The notes: a model not told the origin generated them from the letters alone. DNA of 64,000 bases from Bacillota bacterium (GCA_023411715.1 JAEYOM010000196.1:28387-92386); one strand, 5' to 3'; shown: positions 43,162 to 53,248, counted from the stretch's first letter. Numbers and translations: made by a program.

Positions 43162-44643
43162 ATGAAAAAAGTTCAATTTTTGATCGTATATATAACAGTC
43201 CTTTCAATACTTCTTATAAACACGCCTATGCGGGTCTCGGCCATTTCACCGGGCATTCCCGCGGATATTCCGTATATATTGATAGATTCCAAAACAGGCA
43301 CGGTACTAGCCGAACAGCACGCGGACGAAAGATACGGCCCTGCCAGTACAACGAAAATAATGACCGCGATCATCGCACTGGAAAATGGTGACCTCAGCAA
43401 GGAGATGACCGTCTCTCCCGAGGCTGTTAACGACATTGGCAGGGGCGGCATGAATATAGGAATTATGGCAGGAGAAAAGGGGCTTACGCTGGAAAACCTG
43501 CTCAACGTCATGCTTATTAAATCGGCCAACGAAACAGCCAATATAATTGCGGAAAATATAGCGCCCACCCGCAAGGATTTCGTGGCGATGATGAATCGGA
43601 AAGCCAAAGAGATCGGCGCGGTCAACACGACCTTCGCAAATCCCTGCGGCAAGGATACCGAAAAAGAGGATGCCGGGCACCTGACCACGCCGCGCGATCT
43701 TGCCATGATAACGCGCTATGCCATGGCGATACCGAAGTTCCGGGAAATAGTATCGACGGAGTATTATAAAGATATGCCCGTCACGGACAAGAACGACGAT
43801 TGGGGTACACTCCGCAACACGAACCAGTTCCTCTGGCATGACAATACCTACCCATACACATTTAACAACACCGGCCATAAATATACCGTTATAGGCGTCA
43901 AAACCGGCTATACCGCCAAGGCGGGCAACAACCTTGTGACGGCAGCCGTCGGAGAGGATGGCTCCGAACTGATCGCAGTGGTCATGCACGTCATGCAATC
44001 CAGCAAAATATACGGATATTCCAAACAACTCCTTAGATACGGCTTTGAAAACTTTTCTACCGTGAAGATCTCCGAAGGAGGTCAGATCGCAGGTTCCATA
44101 CCGGTCGAAGGCGCAAAGGCTGCCGGAACGCTCCTCAGTCTGACTGAAAAAACCGGCTTCAGCTGCGTACTTCCGTTGGGGACCGATATCAAAAGCCTCA
44201 AGACGAAGCTGGATATTCCTGAAAAGATAAAAGCGCCCGTCAACAAGGGCGATGTGATCGGGACATTGGAATATATGAATAAAGGCGTATCGCTCGGAAA
44301 GGTGGAGCTTGTTGCGGCAAGTTCCGTCGAAGCCTGGCCGAAAGCCGGGGCAGAAACGGCAAACGCTAAAACTTCCAAGGACGGAAAACCCGGTTATTCC
44401 TGGTTCATACTCGGCATCCTGGTCTTTTTCAGCTTAATTGTAGCGCTCAGGCCTATCCTACGCAAGCTGTCAAGGAATCTGAAGAAAAGAAAGAGCGAGG
44501 CTGGAAAACCGGATATCGGCGAACCGCAGCAGGACGTCGCAGCACAGCAGGATTTCGAGGAAGAGCAGGATTTCGAGAGATTGAGGCGCATCATAAAAGG
44601 AGAAGAGCCGGATACCGATGGGATGCAGCAGGACAATGAATAG
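43162..44643 (+). CDS. D-alanyl-D-alanine carboxypeptidase (S11, DacF-like)
   Basis: 493 residues. Signal peptide (MKKVQFLIVYITVLS onwards), then the S11 catalytic domain with all three motifs: ASTTK (S62), KSANETAN (S121) and VKTGYTAKAGNN (K247), followed by the PBP5-like C-terminal domain, one membrane anchor (WFILGILVFFSLIVAL) and a charged cytoplasmic tail rich in Gln/Glu. It trims the terminal D-Ala of the peptidoglycan stem and so limits cross-linking; DacF-type enzymes often serve the spore cortex. The ATG at 43162 after GGGTGA is preferred to a TTG 21 codons upstream. It is divergent from the CapA-VanX gene. Confidence 0.9.
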   Translation: MKKVQFLIVYITVLSILLINTPMRVSAISPGIPADIPYILIDSKTGTVLAEQHADERYGPASTTKIMTAIIALENGDLSKEMTVSPEAVNDIGRGGMNIGIMAGEKGLTLENLLNVMLIKSANETANIIAENIAPTRKDFVAMMNRKAKEIGAVNTTFANPCGKDTEKEDAGHLTTPRDLAMITRYAMAIPKFREIVSTEYYKDMPVTDKNDDWGTLRNTNQFLWHDNTYPYTFNNTGHKYTVIGVKTGYTAKAGNNLVTAAVGEDGSELIAVVMHVMQSSKIYGYSKQLLRYGFENFSTVKISEGGQIAGSIPVEGAKAAGTLLSLTEKTGFSCVLPLGTDIKSLKTKLDIPEKIKAPVNKGDVIGTLEYMNKGVSLGKVELVAASSVEAWPKAGAETANAKTSKDGKPGYSWFILGILVFFSLIVALRPILRKLSRNLKKRKSEAGKPDIGEPQQDVAAQQDFEEEQDFERLRRIIKGEEPDTDGMQQDNE

Positions 44644-44721
44644 TGGGATGCCCCGCCTCGCTGTCGGAACAATAACCCTGTCAGTATAGAATACAGTTTG
44701 GCTGCAGTGTATAAATCTATA

Positions 44722-46026
44722 TTATTTACTATCAGATTTTTTTTGCAGCATATAGATTAAAATTACCGATACTGCCATTACTGCCGCCGTTACAAGCAGC
44801 ATATACTGCTTGTTCTGCATTACGAACCCAAAAAGTGATAACGTCTTGCCATCTGTAAATTTAATAAACTCCTTACCTGTCAAAATGCCTAGAAATGCGG
44901 AAAGATTATACATAGCCGAATAAAATCCTATATAATTAGTCTGATCCTTATCGGGTATATTTACATAAGGCATGTTGGATAGGACCAGATAAATACCCGG
45001 AGAAACAAGAAAAGAAAATAAAATAGATATCGGATAAAGAGCCAATGTATTTTTAGATACAAATGAAAGGCCTATATAGTTCAGTGAAAACAATCCGATT
45101 GAGAAATAAAATGTTCTGAACCATGAGGTTGAATTTATCATTTTGCGCCATAATGGAGTCAGAAGAATAAGTGCCGGGATATTGAACATGCTGATTAAAT
45201 TTAAAAAAGTATAGCTTACTCCCAGATCCTTTAGCATGTATACGTTAAAATACGGCCCCGGTATATTGGAGGAATAACTCCATAAGCATGCTATGAATAT
45301 GGTAATTAAATATCTTTTTTGCCTTAGCGGATTACGCAGGATATTGACCAGATTTACATTTGCTTCAGAACGCTCATTAGGATACTCTTTTATCTTGAAC
45401 AGGAAAAAGATGTCTGCAAAGCACAGGATAAATGCGATAGCCCTGAATACCATAAGGCCTTCCATTTCTTTCCCCGATGCTTTGAAACAATCTATCGCTT
45501 TACTGGAGGCAAGTATAACCGTATATAATATAATTCCATTTGTAATATTGAAAAACGAATAATAGCCAGCCCTGACTTTCTCAGGAATGCTCCTTATGTG
45601 CCAGACTGAAAATCCTGGGGCCGAAACGGCATTGATAAAATTCACAAGTAAAGTTACCGACAAAATTAACATGAGTTTGATTCTATCGGTGGAAGGAAAG
45701 AACTGAACGGCACTTATTACTATAATGTTGAAAAAATAAATTAGAGCTCTGCAAAATATAAGTAAACCTTTACGTTTCTGAAAACGTTCAAGAAGAAGCG
45801 GTGAAAAAATCTGCAGCAGATTTCCTATAAGGCCTGTCATAGAGACAATACCCATAAAATTATCGTCGGCATTCATTAGGAGAAGAAAGCCGGTAAGAAA
45901 ATTGCCTCCGATAAGATTATTTATTACTCCTGAAGTGTAATTGGATGCTGCGACATTTTTCCGGTTAATTGCCAGTTCGTCATCTGCGTTAAATTTATCC
46001 AAAAATTTAACCTTTAAATTTATCAT
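44722..46026 (-). CDS. MFS-type transporter
   Basis: 434 residues with about twelve membrane segments in two halves (GVINNLIGGNFLTGFLLLMN; TIFIACLWSYSSNIPGPYFN). No substrate motif is evident. Its ATG overlaps the stop of the acetyltransferase gene (ATGA), so they are coupled; an exporter for an acetylated sugar or antibiotic, or an importer for the cluster substrate, are both open. Last gene of the amino-sugar cluster. Confidence 0.82.
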   Translation of the reverse strand: MINLKVKFLDKFNADDELAINRKNVAASNYTSGVINNLIGGNFLTGFLLLMNADDNFMGIVSMTGLIGNLLQIFSPLLLERFQKRKGLLIFCRALIYFFNIIVISAVQFFPSTDRIKLMLILSVTLLVNFINAVSAPGFSVWHIRSIPEKVRAGYYSFFNITNGIILYTVILASSKAIDCFKASGKEMEGLMVFRAIAFILCFADIFFLFKIKEYPNERSEANVNLVNILRNPLRQKRYLITIFIACLWSYSSNIPGPYFNVYMLKDLGVSYTFLNLISMFNIPALILLTPLWRKMINSTSWFRTFYFSIGLFSLNYIGLSFVSKNTLALYPISILFSFLVSPGIYLVLSNMPYVNIPDKDQTNYIGFYSAMYNLSAFLGILTGKEFIKFTDGKTLSLFGFVMQNKQYMLLVTAAVMAVSVILIYMLQKKSDSK

Positions 46027-46784
46027 TTTTCCTTTACCAGATACAGCGGTTCTCTCAGCAAAAGATCAACGGCAAACTCAAGCGCATCTTTAGCATTGAT
46101 TATTCTTATATGGGAATTCCCGATAGATATTTCTTTCATAATGCCATGAGCTCTGAATAATCCATCAAACCTGTTAAAGTCGGTAGCCGGTTTATACCAG
46201 TCATGCAGCCTGTTCCTTACCGGAATCTTTTCTGCTTTATAATCCGTGACGTATATATCCGTAACGTCCTTCTGCAAATGATAGGGAACCTCCGCGATCT
46301 CTTCAAAGCAGTGAACCGAAGTGTTGCTCTCCTGATCGACACCAATCAGAATGATATAGCCGCCGGCCATAGCATTTTTATAATATGGGCTTGACGCATC
46401 ACATGGCGATCTGCCGGTTTCATGCCCGTTGACAAGCTCATCCCTTCCGGCGCCTATGGCAGCTACGGAGTGTGTGGGATGCAGAGACCTTCTTGCCTCC
46501 GGTAGCTGTCTGAACGTCTCGGGAATACGGCCCGTCCAGCAGGGGGTACTTCTCACATCGAATATCGGTGGAGTAAGTTTATTGTCTGTATACTTTCCGG
46601 TAAGTGTAGGAATAATTACAGTCCCGTCTGCTCCCACAACTTCCAGCAGGGAATTTATAACCGTCCCTGCCCCTCCTTCTACATAACCAAAACTACTCAG
46701 GGCGCTATGAACAAGTATTGTATCACCGTCTTTAAGTCCGGCATGCCTAAAGCCTTCAACAATATCACATCCATTTATATTCAT
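46023..46784 (-). CDS. AAC(3)-like N-acetyltransferase
   Basis: 253 residues of the aminoglycoside 3-N-acetyltransferase fold (Antibiotic_NAT): DTILVHSALSSFGYVEGG, TVIIPTLTGKYTD, and the active-site LHPTHSVAAIG. Members acetylate an amino group with acetyl-CoA; known ones act on aminoglycosides, but close relatives in sugar clusters probably modify amino sugars. Here it sits in a ManNAc-type operon and is coupled to an MFS transporter, so a metabolic or detoxifying role for an amino sugar is as likely as drug resistance. The ATG with AAGGGGG at 46784 is used rather than one seven codons earlier. Confidence 0.85.
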   Translation of the reverse strand: MNINGCDIVEGFRHAGLKDGDTILVHSALSSFGYVEGGAGTVINSLLEVVGADGTVIIPTLTGKYTDNKLTPPIFDVRSTPCWTGRIPETFRQLPEARRSLHPTHSVAAIGAGRDELVNGHETGRSPCDASSPYYKNAMAGGYIILIGVDQESNTSVHCFEEIAEVPYHLQKDVTDIYVTDYKAEKIPVRNRLHDWYKPATDFNRFDGLFRAHGIMKEISIGNSHIRIINAKDALEFAVDLLLREPLYLVKEK

Positions 46785-46811
46785 GTTAACCCCCTTGAAA
46801 ACCAATAAGTT

Positions 46812-48089
46812 TTACTTGTTATTTTTTTCTTTTGTCATTTGATAATATTTCGAATAGCTGCTATATAATTTTTTTGATTTTTCTCCGCCCAGGTTGAATT
46901 TGCTTTCAGGAGGGTTCATTAGGCCTGTAAACTGATAGCCATATATTTGCTCAAGCTTGTCATATGTCCTTATCTCCTTTATCAAGTTACCATAGGATTT
47001 AGGCATCAACCCCTGGTCAAAAGGATACTCGAAAACCTCCATATCCACCCAGAAGTGTGTATTGCATGACTTGCATATCTGAGCGATCTGATCTATGTTC
47101 ATATTCTCAGGATCACGCGCAAACGCAAAAGGAATCAGTATATCGATGTTGGCAAGAATCTCTTTCCATTCCTTTTCATACTCATGAAATCTGATATTAT
47201 TCGGTGCAAGTGCCACTGGCTTTGTGGGAGTCAACCGCTTCACAAAAGCATTGTATTCTTTGAAGAATTTTACTATATCAATATACTTCTCATCAGGTAC
47301 AGGCGGGTAATCGTAATACAAGCTTCCGAACATTTCTTCGGAAATATACCAGGCATAGAGCGAAGGATGGTGTCCATATAAATCATACAGTTCTTGTGTA
47401 ACTTTCTTATGCCATTTAAGAGATTCCTCCGAAAAGTCGAACCATGCATACAGCCCCACCCCAAGGAGCACATTCATACCGTCCTCGTCAGCCGCGGACA
47501 GTATCGCCTCAATCGGGTCTTCTGCCGTTATCCCGCAGCGGCCTGTAAATATACTTGAAGGGTAATATGCAAGTCCATCATATGTTTTAACTGTCATGTC
47601 GTGCTGCTCCACATAATGGCTGCTTTCGAATACATTCTGGATTACAATTCCTTTTATTCCGATCCGGTTCATCGCGTGAACCTGCTCCTTCCAATCCTTA
47701 TCAGTCAGCTTCTTCAAATCCGGATTGAACCAGCGCGCCTCATCCTCGCTCCAATGATAAAGGCTTACCCAGCAGCCGTCTATCAAAGTTGTGGAGTTGC
47801 ACTGCGAATCTATTATTTCATAATTAAGCTTTCTTTCTCCAATTATTTCACCGTCCGGTTTATAAAAATTAAATTCCAGAGTGATATCGCCGACAAGACC
47901 TGAAAAGTCCGGAAGAACAGTCTGTTCCTTGCCAGCCTCCAATACGTAAATAAAGTTCTTTATAATTTCTTTGTCTTTCATAGCATTCAATCTGCAGCTG
48001 CTTTCCTGTATTGAAAACAGTCTTACTTCCGGTTGCATTCTTGCAGAGATTCTATATGCAGGAATAATTGTCACATAAGTAGTTTCCAT
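46812..48089 (-). CDS. DUF4434-type TIM-barrel protein, probable glycosidase
   Basis: 425 residues, no signal peptide. A beta-rich N-terminal part precedes a TIM barrel with features of DUF4434/GH-like proteins: GCWVSLYHWSEDEARWF, GIKGIVIQNVFES, SLYAWYISEEMFG (a plausible acid/base Glu pair) and HFWVDMEVFEYP (possible second Glu). The cytoplasmic location suits an enzyme that splits an oligosaccharide taken up by the neighbouring ABC importer. GGAGGAGAAGA precedes the ATG. The substrate is unknown. Confidence 0.75.
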   Translation of the reverse strand: METTYVTIIPAYRISARMQPEVRLFSIQESSCRLNAMKDKEIIKNFIYVLEAGKEQTVLPDFSGLVGDITLEFNFYKPDGEIIGERKLNYEIIDSQCNSTTLIDGCWVSLYHWSEDEARWFNPDLKKLTDKDWKEQVHAMNRIGIKGIVIQNVFESSHYVEQHDMTVKTYDGLAYYPSSIFTGRCGITAEDPIEAILSAADEDGMNVLLGVGLYAWFDFSEESLKWHKKVTQELYDLYGHHPSLYAWYISEEMFGSLYYDYPPVPDEKYIDIVKFFKEYNAFVKRLTPTKPVALAPNNIRFHEYEKEWKEILANIDILIPFAFARDPENMNIDQIAQICKSCNTHFWVDMEVFEYPFDQGLMPKSYGNLIKEIRTYDKLEQIYGYQFTGLMNPPESKFNLGGEKSKKLYSSYSKYYQMTKEKNNK

Positions 48090-48126
48090 AAATCTTCTCC
48101 TCCATTATAATGGAACGATCTAAGGG

Positions 48127-49083
48127 CTAACCGATATTATCGAAAGCGTTTTTAGCCGCACCCATAATACCTGCGTCATTACCGAGGTTTGCAGTTACGA
48201 TACGAAAATTTCGCATAAAAGATGGCATAGCAAATTTTCTTACATACTTATCGATTTTATCTGACAGATATTCGCCTTCGGCTGAAATTCCCCCGCCTAT
48301 GATCACCAATTCAGGGTTTAAGGTATGAACGAGACTTATAATGCCTGTTCCCAGGTATTTAACAAATTCATCTATCACTTCATTCGCCAGTTTATCTCCT
48401 TTTTTAGCCGCACTGAAAATCAGTTGCGCGTCTATATCTTTCTCTTCAGCTGGCAGTTCGGTTATCAAAGATTTCTCGCCATTTTTCAATCTCAAAGTAA
48501 AATCTCTTATCATCGCAGATGCGGATGCATACTGTTCAAGACACCCCCGGTTGCCGCAATTGCAAGGCCTGCCCCCGTAATCTATAATTATATGCCCAAC
48601 CTCTCCGGCGCTGCCAAGTATCCCATGTTCAACTTTTCCATCAAACATAATACACCCTCCGATACCCGTCCCCACAGTAATACATAGAATTTTCCGTGCT
48701 CCGATGCCTGAGCCTTTCCATACCTCGCCGATAGTAGCCGCATTTACATCATTTTCAACAAAAGTTCTCAGTCCGAATTCCGATTCAAATATGCCCTTCA
48801 GGTCAAATCCCGTATATCCCGGAATATTCGGAGTAGCGTACAGCACCTTTCCGGTAACAGGATCTATCTGTCCGGCAGTGGCCACACCTATCCCGGTTAT
48901 TTCATAATCAGCATATCGAACAAGTAATTCTTTCAGTTCATGGGATAAATTGTCCAAAAGTCTCGAAGCGCCAAGCTGAGCATTACTCGGGCACTTACTC
49001 TTAAATATGATATTGCCGTTCCTATCAATCAGTCCATATTTAATACTTGTCCCACCAATATCAACAGCTACTGCACAATCCAT
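48127..49083 (-). CDS. ROK-family sugar kinase
   Basis: 318 residues. The ATP site VDIGGTSIKYGLID, the catalytic Asp in FVENDVNAA, and the ROK zinc motif CNCGNRGCLEQYAS are clear. Next to NanE it most likely phosphorylates N-acetylmannosamine (NanK) or glucose/N-acetylglucosamine. No helix-turn-helix is present, so it is an enzyme rather than a ROK repressor. Start is either ATG at 49083 or GTG at 49092; the ribosome site GAGG fits either poorly. Confidence 0.9.
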   Translation of the reverse strand: MDCAVAVDIGGTSIKYGLIDRNGNIIFKSKCPSNAQLGASRLLDNLSHELKELLVRYADYEITGIGVATAGQIDPVTGKVLYATPNIPGYTGFDLKGIFESEFGLRTFVENDVNAATIGEVWKGSGIGARKILCITVGTGIGGCIMFDGKVEHGILGSAGEVGHIIIDYGGRPCNCGNRGCLEQYASASAMIRDFTLRLKNGEKSLITELPAEEKDIDAQLIFSAAKKGDKLANEVIDEFVKYLGTGIISLVHTLNPELVIIGGGISAEGEYLSDKIDKYVRKFAMPSFMRNFRIVTANLGNDAGIMGAAKNAFDNIG

Positions 49084-49160
49084 TTTCCTCACCCAGCTCT
49101 ATAGATTGATTTTTAAAACTATAAATTACCGCATCTAGATGATCATATTCTGAGCGGATT

Positions 49161-49988
49161 TCAACCCTTTACCGCTCCTGATGTTATTCCCTTTATAATG
49201 TGTTTACTTAAAACCAGGTAAATTAATACTATCGGCATAGTCGCTATCACACTACCGGCCATTAAGAGTTCATATTGCGTAAAATATTTGCCTTGGAACA
49301 CGTATAACCCTTGCTGTATTGGCATCAGGCTATCATTATTCAAAATTACGGCAGCAAGTATATATTCATTCCAAACACTTAGTACAGCAAAAATTATAAT
49401 CGTGAAGAGCGCTGAAACTGACAGCGGCATTATTATCTTATAATATGTCTTTAACTTTCCGCAGCCATCTATTTGAGCCGCTTCCTCTAATGACTTTGGG
49501 ATCCCGTCAAAGAAAGCTTTCAAAATAAATATTGACACTGCGATACTCGCATTAATCAAAGGCAGTATATAGCCAATTCTTGTGTTTTGGAGACCCAGCT
49601 TTACAATTAAAACATATAGAGGTATAAATGAACCTGGCAGCGGTATCATTAAAATTAACAGAAAGCAGCCGTAAAACAATTTTTTAAGCGGAAACTGCAG
49701 CCTGGAGAAGCCGTATGCTGCCAGTGAAGAAATCAGAACAATTCCAAAAACAACAATTATAGTGTAGAGCACACTGTTAAGGAAGTACGTTGAAAAATTC
49801 CCATTCTTCCAGGCAATGACATAGTTGTCTATATGAAAGCTTTTCGGTATCAAGCCCCTGTTTGTATATACCTCGGACCTTGTCTTCAGTGAGGTGGAAA
49901 TCATCATTACCAAAGGAAATATACAGGACAGGGCCACTAATATAAGAAATATCTGAATAGCAGTTTTTTTTGCAAACTCTTTATACAT
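49161..49988 (-). CDS. carbohydrate ABC transporter permease (MalG type)
   Basis: 275 residues with six membrane segments and the EAA loop GIPKSLEEAAQIDGCGKLKT. ATG at 49988 lies ten bases after AAGGA; a TTG two codons earlier is possible. It pairs with the next permease. Confidence 0.93.
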   Translation of the reverse strand: MYKEFAKKTAIQIFLILVALSCIFPLVMMISTSLKTRSEVYTNRGLIPKSFHIDNYVIAWKNGNFSTYFLNSVLYTIIVVFGIVLISSLAAYGFSRLQFPLKKLFYGCFLLILMIPLPGSFIPLYVLIVKLGLQNTRIGYILPLINASIAVSIFILKAFFDGIPKSLEEAAQIDGCGKLKTYYKIIMPLSVSALFTIIIFAVLSVWNEYILAAVILNNDSLMPIQQGLYVFQGKYFTQYELLMAGSVIATMPIVLIYLVLSKHIIKGITSGAVKG

Positions 49989-50003
49989 TCTCAACCATTC
50001 CTT

Positions 50004-50894
50004 TTAATCTTTTTCTCTGTCCATTCGTATCTTAACGAGCGATATTATAAGCATCATAACTCCTAGAATAACAGATAAAGCTGTAGCATAACCAAATTGG
50101 CTATTCGTAAAGGCCTCTACATAAATTCTGAGCGCCGGAACTGTCGACTCAAAACCGGGTCCGCCGTTTGTCATGGAAATAACCAATGGAAGTGTCTGCA
50201 TCGCACCTAATATTGTCAATATAGTAATTACCGTATACGGCTTCTTTAACAAAGGGATGGTTATTTTTATGAACTGCTGCCATCTTGTTGCGCCGTCAAC
50301 TTTTGCAGCTTCGAACAATTCGGGCGGAATATCCTGCAAGCCTGCCCAGAACAGGATGAAAGATCCTCCAAATCCCTGCCATATCGAAGCAATTGAAACG
50401 GCAGGCAAAACAGTACTTGGATTACTCAGCCATGCTGTTTTGAAAAAAGACAGATGTACAGAGTCAAGAAACATATTCAAGATACCATTTGTCGGATCAT
50501 ATATCCATTTCCACATATAGCCGACAACTATTCCTGACAGAATCGGAGGAATATAATATATCACTTTGTATACACTTGAGCCCTTTACACCTTTGTAAAC
50601 TGCATAAGCCAGCACTAGTGCCAGTGGGTTCATAATAAGCAGTGCTGCAGCGGCAAAGAAAAATCCGTTGAATACTGATTTCCACCATATAGCATCATTA
50701 AAAACCTGCAAATAGTTGCTAAAGCCTATGAAGCTCATATTAGTCGTTATTCCATTCCACTTGAACAAGCTCAGCTGGAATGTCTTATAGAGGGGATAGG
50801 CGCTAAAAACGACAAACATAAGCATCGCCGGCACAATAAACATGAAATTTTTAAATCTGTCTCTATAAATAAAACTTCTCTTAGTTTTAGACAC
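50004..50894 (-). CDS. sugar ABC transporter permease (MalF type)
   Basis: 296 residues, six membrane segments, EAA loop IPPELFEAAKVDGATRWQQF. It starts at GTG after GGGAGG. Second permease of the amino-sugar importer; no ATPase gene is present in the cluster. Confidence 0.93.
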   Translation of the reverse strand: MSKTKRSFIYRDRFKNFMFIVPAMLMFVVFSAYPLYKTFQLSLFKWNGITTNMSFIGFSNYLQVFNDAIWWKSVFNGFFFAAAALLIMNPLALVLAYAVYKGVKGSSVYKVIYYIPPILSGIVVGYMWKWIYDPTNGILNMFLDSVHLSFFKTAWLSNPSTVLPAVSIASIWQGFGGSFILFWAGLQDIPPELFEAAKVDGATRWQQFIKITIPLLKKPYTVITILTILGAMQTLPLVISMTNGGPGFESTVPALRIYVEAFTNSQFGYATALSVILGVMMLIISLVKIRMDREKD

Positions 50895-50916
50895 CTTTAA
50901 TTTGCCTCCCTAACCC

Positions 50917-50946
50917 GGACAGGCCAGGTTCCTTCCCGGCCTGTCC
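50917..50946 (-). other. hairpin after the binding-protein gene
   Basis: GGACAGGCC and GGCCTGTCC pair perfectly over nine bases between the binding-protein gene and its permease gene. No T-run follows. It is placed exactly as the hairpin at 22854-22897 in the other sugar operon and probably stabilises the upstream message or attenuates the downstream one. Confidence 0.6.
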
Positions 50947-50987
50947 AACTGCCTCGAATACCTTTTAGCGGCCTTCATCGAACATAC

Positions 50988-52334
50988 TTATTTATTGCTG
51001 TCATCCATTTGTTCTACTATACTGGCCGGTGACTTTCCTATAACAATAAGCTGTATACCTTTGCTGTATAATTCCGCAGGCTTATCCTTATATGCAGGCA
51101 CAGTATATTGTATCTTATCCATATCATTTGCAAATTCTGCTGTTTGAGGTGAAAGCTTTGTCGGGTCAATGCAATCTTTGTTTGCCGGTAGATTGAAGCT
51201 GGTATTGGCATATGTGACCTGCTGATCATTGTCTGTTAACCATTTCAAGAAATCGACAACATCCTGCGCGTTTTCCGAATTCTTGCTCACCGTGAAATAG
51301 GCTCCTATTCCTCCCGGTATAAGCGGATCATTCTTAGCACGTTCATCTTTTGGCGGGAAGAATACGCCATAGTTCTTGAAATCCGGATTCATTGAGCTGA
51401 AAACACCAATAGCCCAGGAGCCATCATATATCATAGCTACCTGGCCGTTGACAAACATTTGCTCCGCTGTTGGGAGGTCCATAGTTGCAACGCCGTCAGC
51501 AAACATTTTCGCATCTCTCATTTCAGCCACCATGTTCAATACATTTTCCATACCCGCTGCTTTATAAGTAATTTTACCAGTCCTTGAATCTGACAGTGTC
51601 TGCTTATCCATATACGCATACTGGTATTGCTCGGTCAGCGAATTTTGTACCCATGAGCCTATTCCTGTGGCAAATGGGACTATATTTGCAGCTTTTAGTT
51701 TTTTACCTGCCTCAATAAACTCATTCCAGGTCTTAGGTGGGTTATCCGGATCTAAGCCAGCCTTTTGGAACAGATCTTTATTATAAATAAACTGCATATT
51801 GTTAACATCAAGCGGAACACCATATATGCCAGCCTGAATATCCGAAAGCCCTTCAGTTGATTTATCAGCATCAGTTGCAGTTACCTGGTCCAGTATTACC
51901 TGGTTGAACCTTGAAGACCAGTCTTTGAATCCATAATCATCCAGCTTCAGGACATTACCTGCTGCTGCATACTTGAGCAGATCAACCCTTCCACCGGAAA
52001 ATACCCATGCATCAGGCAAGGAATTCGCCTGTGCCGCAGCCTGAACCTTTGACTTGATTTGATCTCCGCTGTATAGCTGGAAGTCTACTTTCACACCTGT
52101 CTGCTTTTCATACTGTGCCGCAAAATCCTTCATTATCGCTTCCCTGTCATTTAGGTAATGCCATATGGTTAATGTAACATCCTTCTTGGCGGCAGCCTGA
52201 TCGTTACTACTGGCAGCGGCTGTACCTTGCGTGGGCTGTGCTTGATTTGATTCAGTACTTCCGCAGGCTGTCAGAGTTAATACCGCCATTACAGTTGCCA
52301 ATACAAGTGCAAAAACCTTTCTAACCTTTTTCAT
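50988..52334 (-). CDS. sugar ABC transporter solute-binding lipoprotein
   Basis: 448 residues with a lipoprotein signal (VLTLTACG, Cys24), Gln/Ala-rich linker and family 1 binding fold (LTIWHYLNDREAIMKDFAAQ, NSLPDAWVFSGG). AAGGAGGG precedes the ATG. With NanE and a ROK kinase downstream and upstream, an amino-sugar or sialic-acid-derived ligand is likely but cannot be read from the sequence. Confidence 0.92.
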   Translation of the reverse strand: MKKVRKVFALVLATVMAVLTLTACGSTESNQAQPTQGTAAASSNDQAAAKKDVTLTIWHYLNDREAIMKDFAAQYEKQTGVKVDFQLYSGDQIKSKVQAAAQANSLPDAWVFSGGRVDLLKYAAAGNVLKLDDYGFKDWSSRFNQVILDQVTATDADKSTEGLSDIQAGIYGVPLDVNNMQFIYNKDLFQKAGLDPDNPPKTWNEFIEAGKKLKAANIVPFATGIGSWVQNSLTEQYQYAYMDKQTLSDSRTGKITYKAAGMENVLNMVAEMRDAKMFADGVATMDLPTAEQMFVNGQVAMIYDGSWAIGVFSSMNPDFKNYGVFFPPKDERAKNDPLIPGGIGAYFTVSKNSENAQDVVDFLKWLTDNDQQVTYANTSFNLPANKDCIDPTKLSPQTAEFANDMDKIQYTVPAYKDKPAELYSKGIQLIVIGKSPASIVEQMDDSNK

Positions 52335-52395
52335 TGATGTGACCCTCCTTATTTATTTAAGTTTTCCCATATGAAACAATTTTACCTGGTTCACT

Positions 52396-53214
52396 TTATC
52401 TGCTCTGAGTTACGGCTCCGTCTTTGTCATCACATAATTTTGGGCAGCTTGGAATATAGCATTTAACGTCTTTTCCACTGATACGTTCAACAAATCTTCT
52501 TGTTATCTCCCTTGGCCTTGTTATTGCAGTCCCTACAACTATAGCAGAAACGCCTGTCATAAATGCCGCATTTGCTTCTTCCGGACACCATATCCTTCCC
52601 TCGGCAATTACGGGAATAGATAGCTCTCTACTGCACAAACTCATCAGTTCAAAATCCGGTCCTTCAATTTGAGGGCTGTATGGCGTATATCCGGAAAGTG
52701 TAGTAGAAACCAGATCAACTCCGGCTTTTTCTGCTGATACTGCCTCTTCCAGTGTCGAGATATCCGCCATAAGCAAAATATCGGGATACTTTTTCCTAAC
52801 GGCAGCCACAAACTCTTCTCCAGTAGTACCATCCGGGTGTCTCCGCTTAGTTCCGTCAACTGCAACGATGTGTGGCTTTGCCTGTTCTACCAGTTCATCC
52901 ACTTCTTTCATAGTTGCAGTTATATAACAATCGCTTCCCTCATACTCTCTTTTAATAATCCCTATTATCGGAAGGTCAACATTCTGCTTTATTGTTTTTA
53001 TATCTTCCACAGAATTTGATCTGATTCCCTTGGCCCCTCCCATCAAAGCTGCCACCGCCATCTTAACCATTGTGTCTGATCCGTATAGCGGCTCATTTTC
53101 CAGGGCTTGGCAGGAAACAATTACTCCGTTTTTTATTTTCCCTAGTATATCTCCTTTTTTATCCAAAGTTCCACCCCCTCTCAGCTTACGCTTAATCTCT
53201 GGAAATTCAGGCAT
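52396..53214 (-). CDS. nanE: N-acetylmannosamine-6-phosphate 2-epimerase
   Basis: 272 residues; the core matches NanE: NGVIVSCQALENEPLYG, GAKGIRSN, LPIIGIIKREYEGSDCYITAT, VAVDGTKRRHPDG, LLMADISTLEEA, DLVSTTLSGYT and IPVIAEGRIWCPEEA. The enzyme converts ManNAc-6-P to GlcNAc-6-P in the cytoplasm. An N-terminal extension of about 15 residues is present relative to short family members; ATG at 53214 has AGGAGG ten bases upstream, but a TTG after AGGGGGTGG inside the extension is a real alternative. No sialate lyase (nanA) is seen, so free ManNAc or a ManNAc-containing glycan is the likely substrate. First gene of the operon. Confidence 0.93.
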   Translation of the reverse strand: MPEFPEIKRKLRGGGTLDKKGDILGKIKNGVIVSCQALENEPLYGSDTMVKMAVAALMGGAKGIRSNSVEDIKTIKQNVDLPIIGIIKREYEGSDCYITATMKEVDELVEQAKPHIVAVDGTKRRHPDGTTGEEFVAAVRKKYPDILLMADISTLEEAVSAEKAGVDLVSTTLSGYTPYSPQIEGPDFELMSLCSRELSIPVIAEGRIWCPEEANAAFMTGVSAIVVGTAITRPREITRRFVERISGKDVKCYIPSCPKLCDDKDGAVTQSR

Positions 53215-53242
53215 TTTAAAGCTGCCTCCTGATTCTTTATAT

Positions 53243-53248
53243 ATTATA
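53243..53248 (-). promoter_or_regulatory. -10 box of the nanE operon
   Basis: TATAAT on the minus strand, 29 bases before the nanE start codon. No good -35 is seen 17 bases upstream, which suits activator-dependent expression. Confidence 0.45.
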
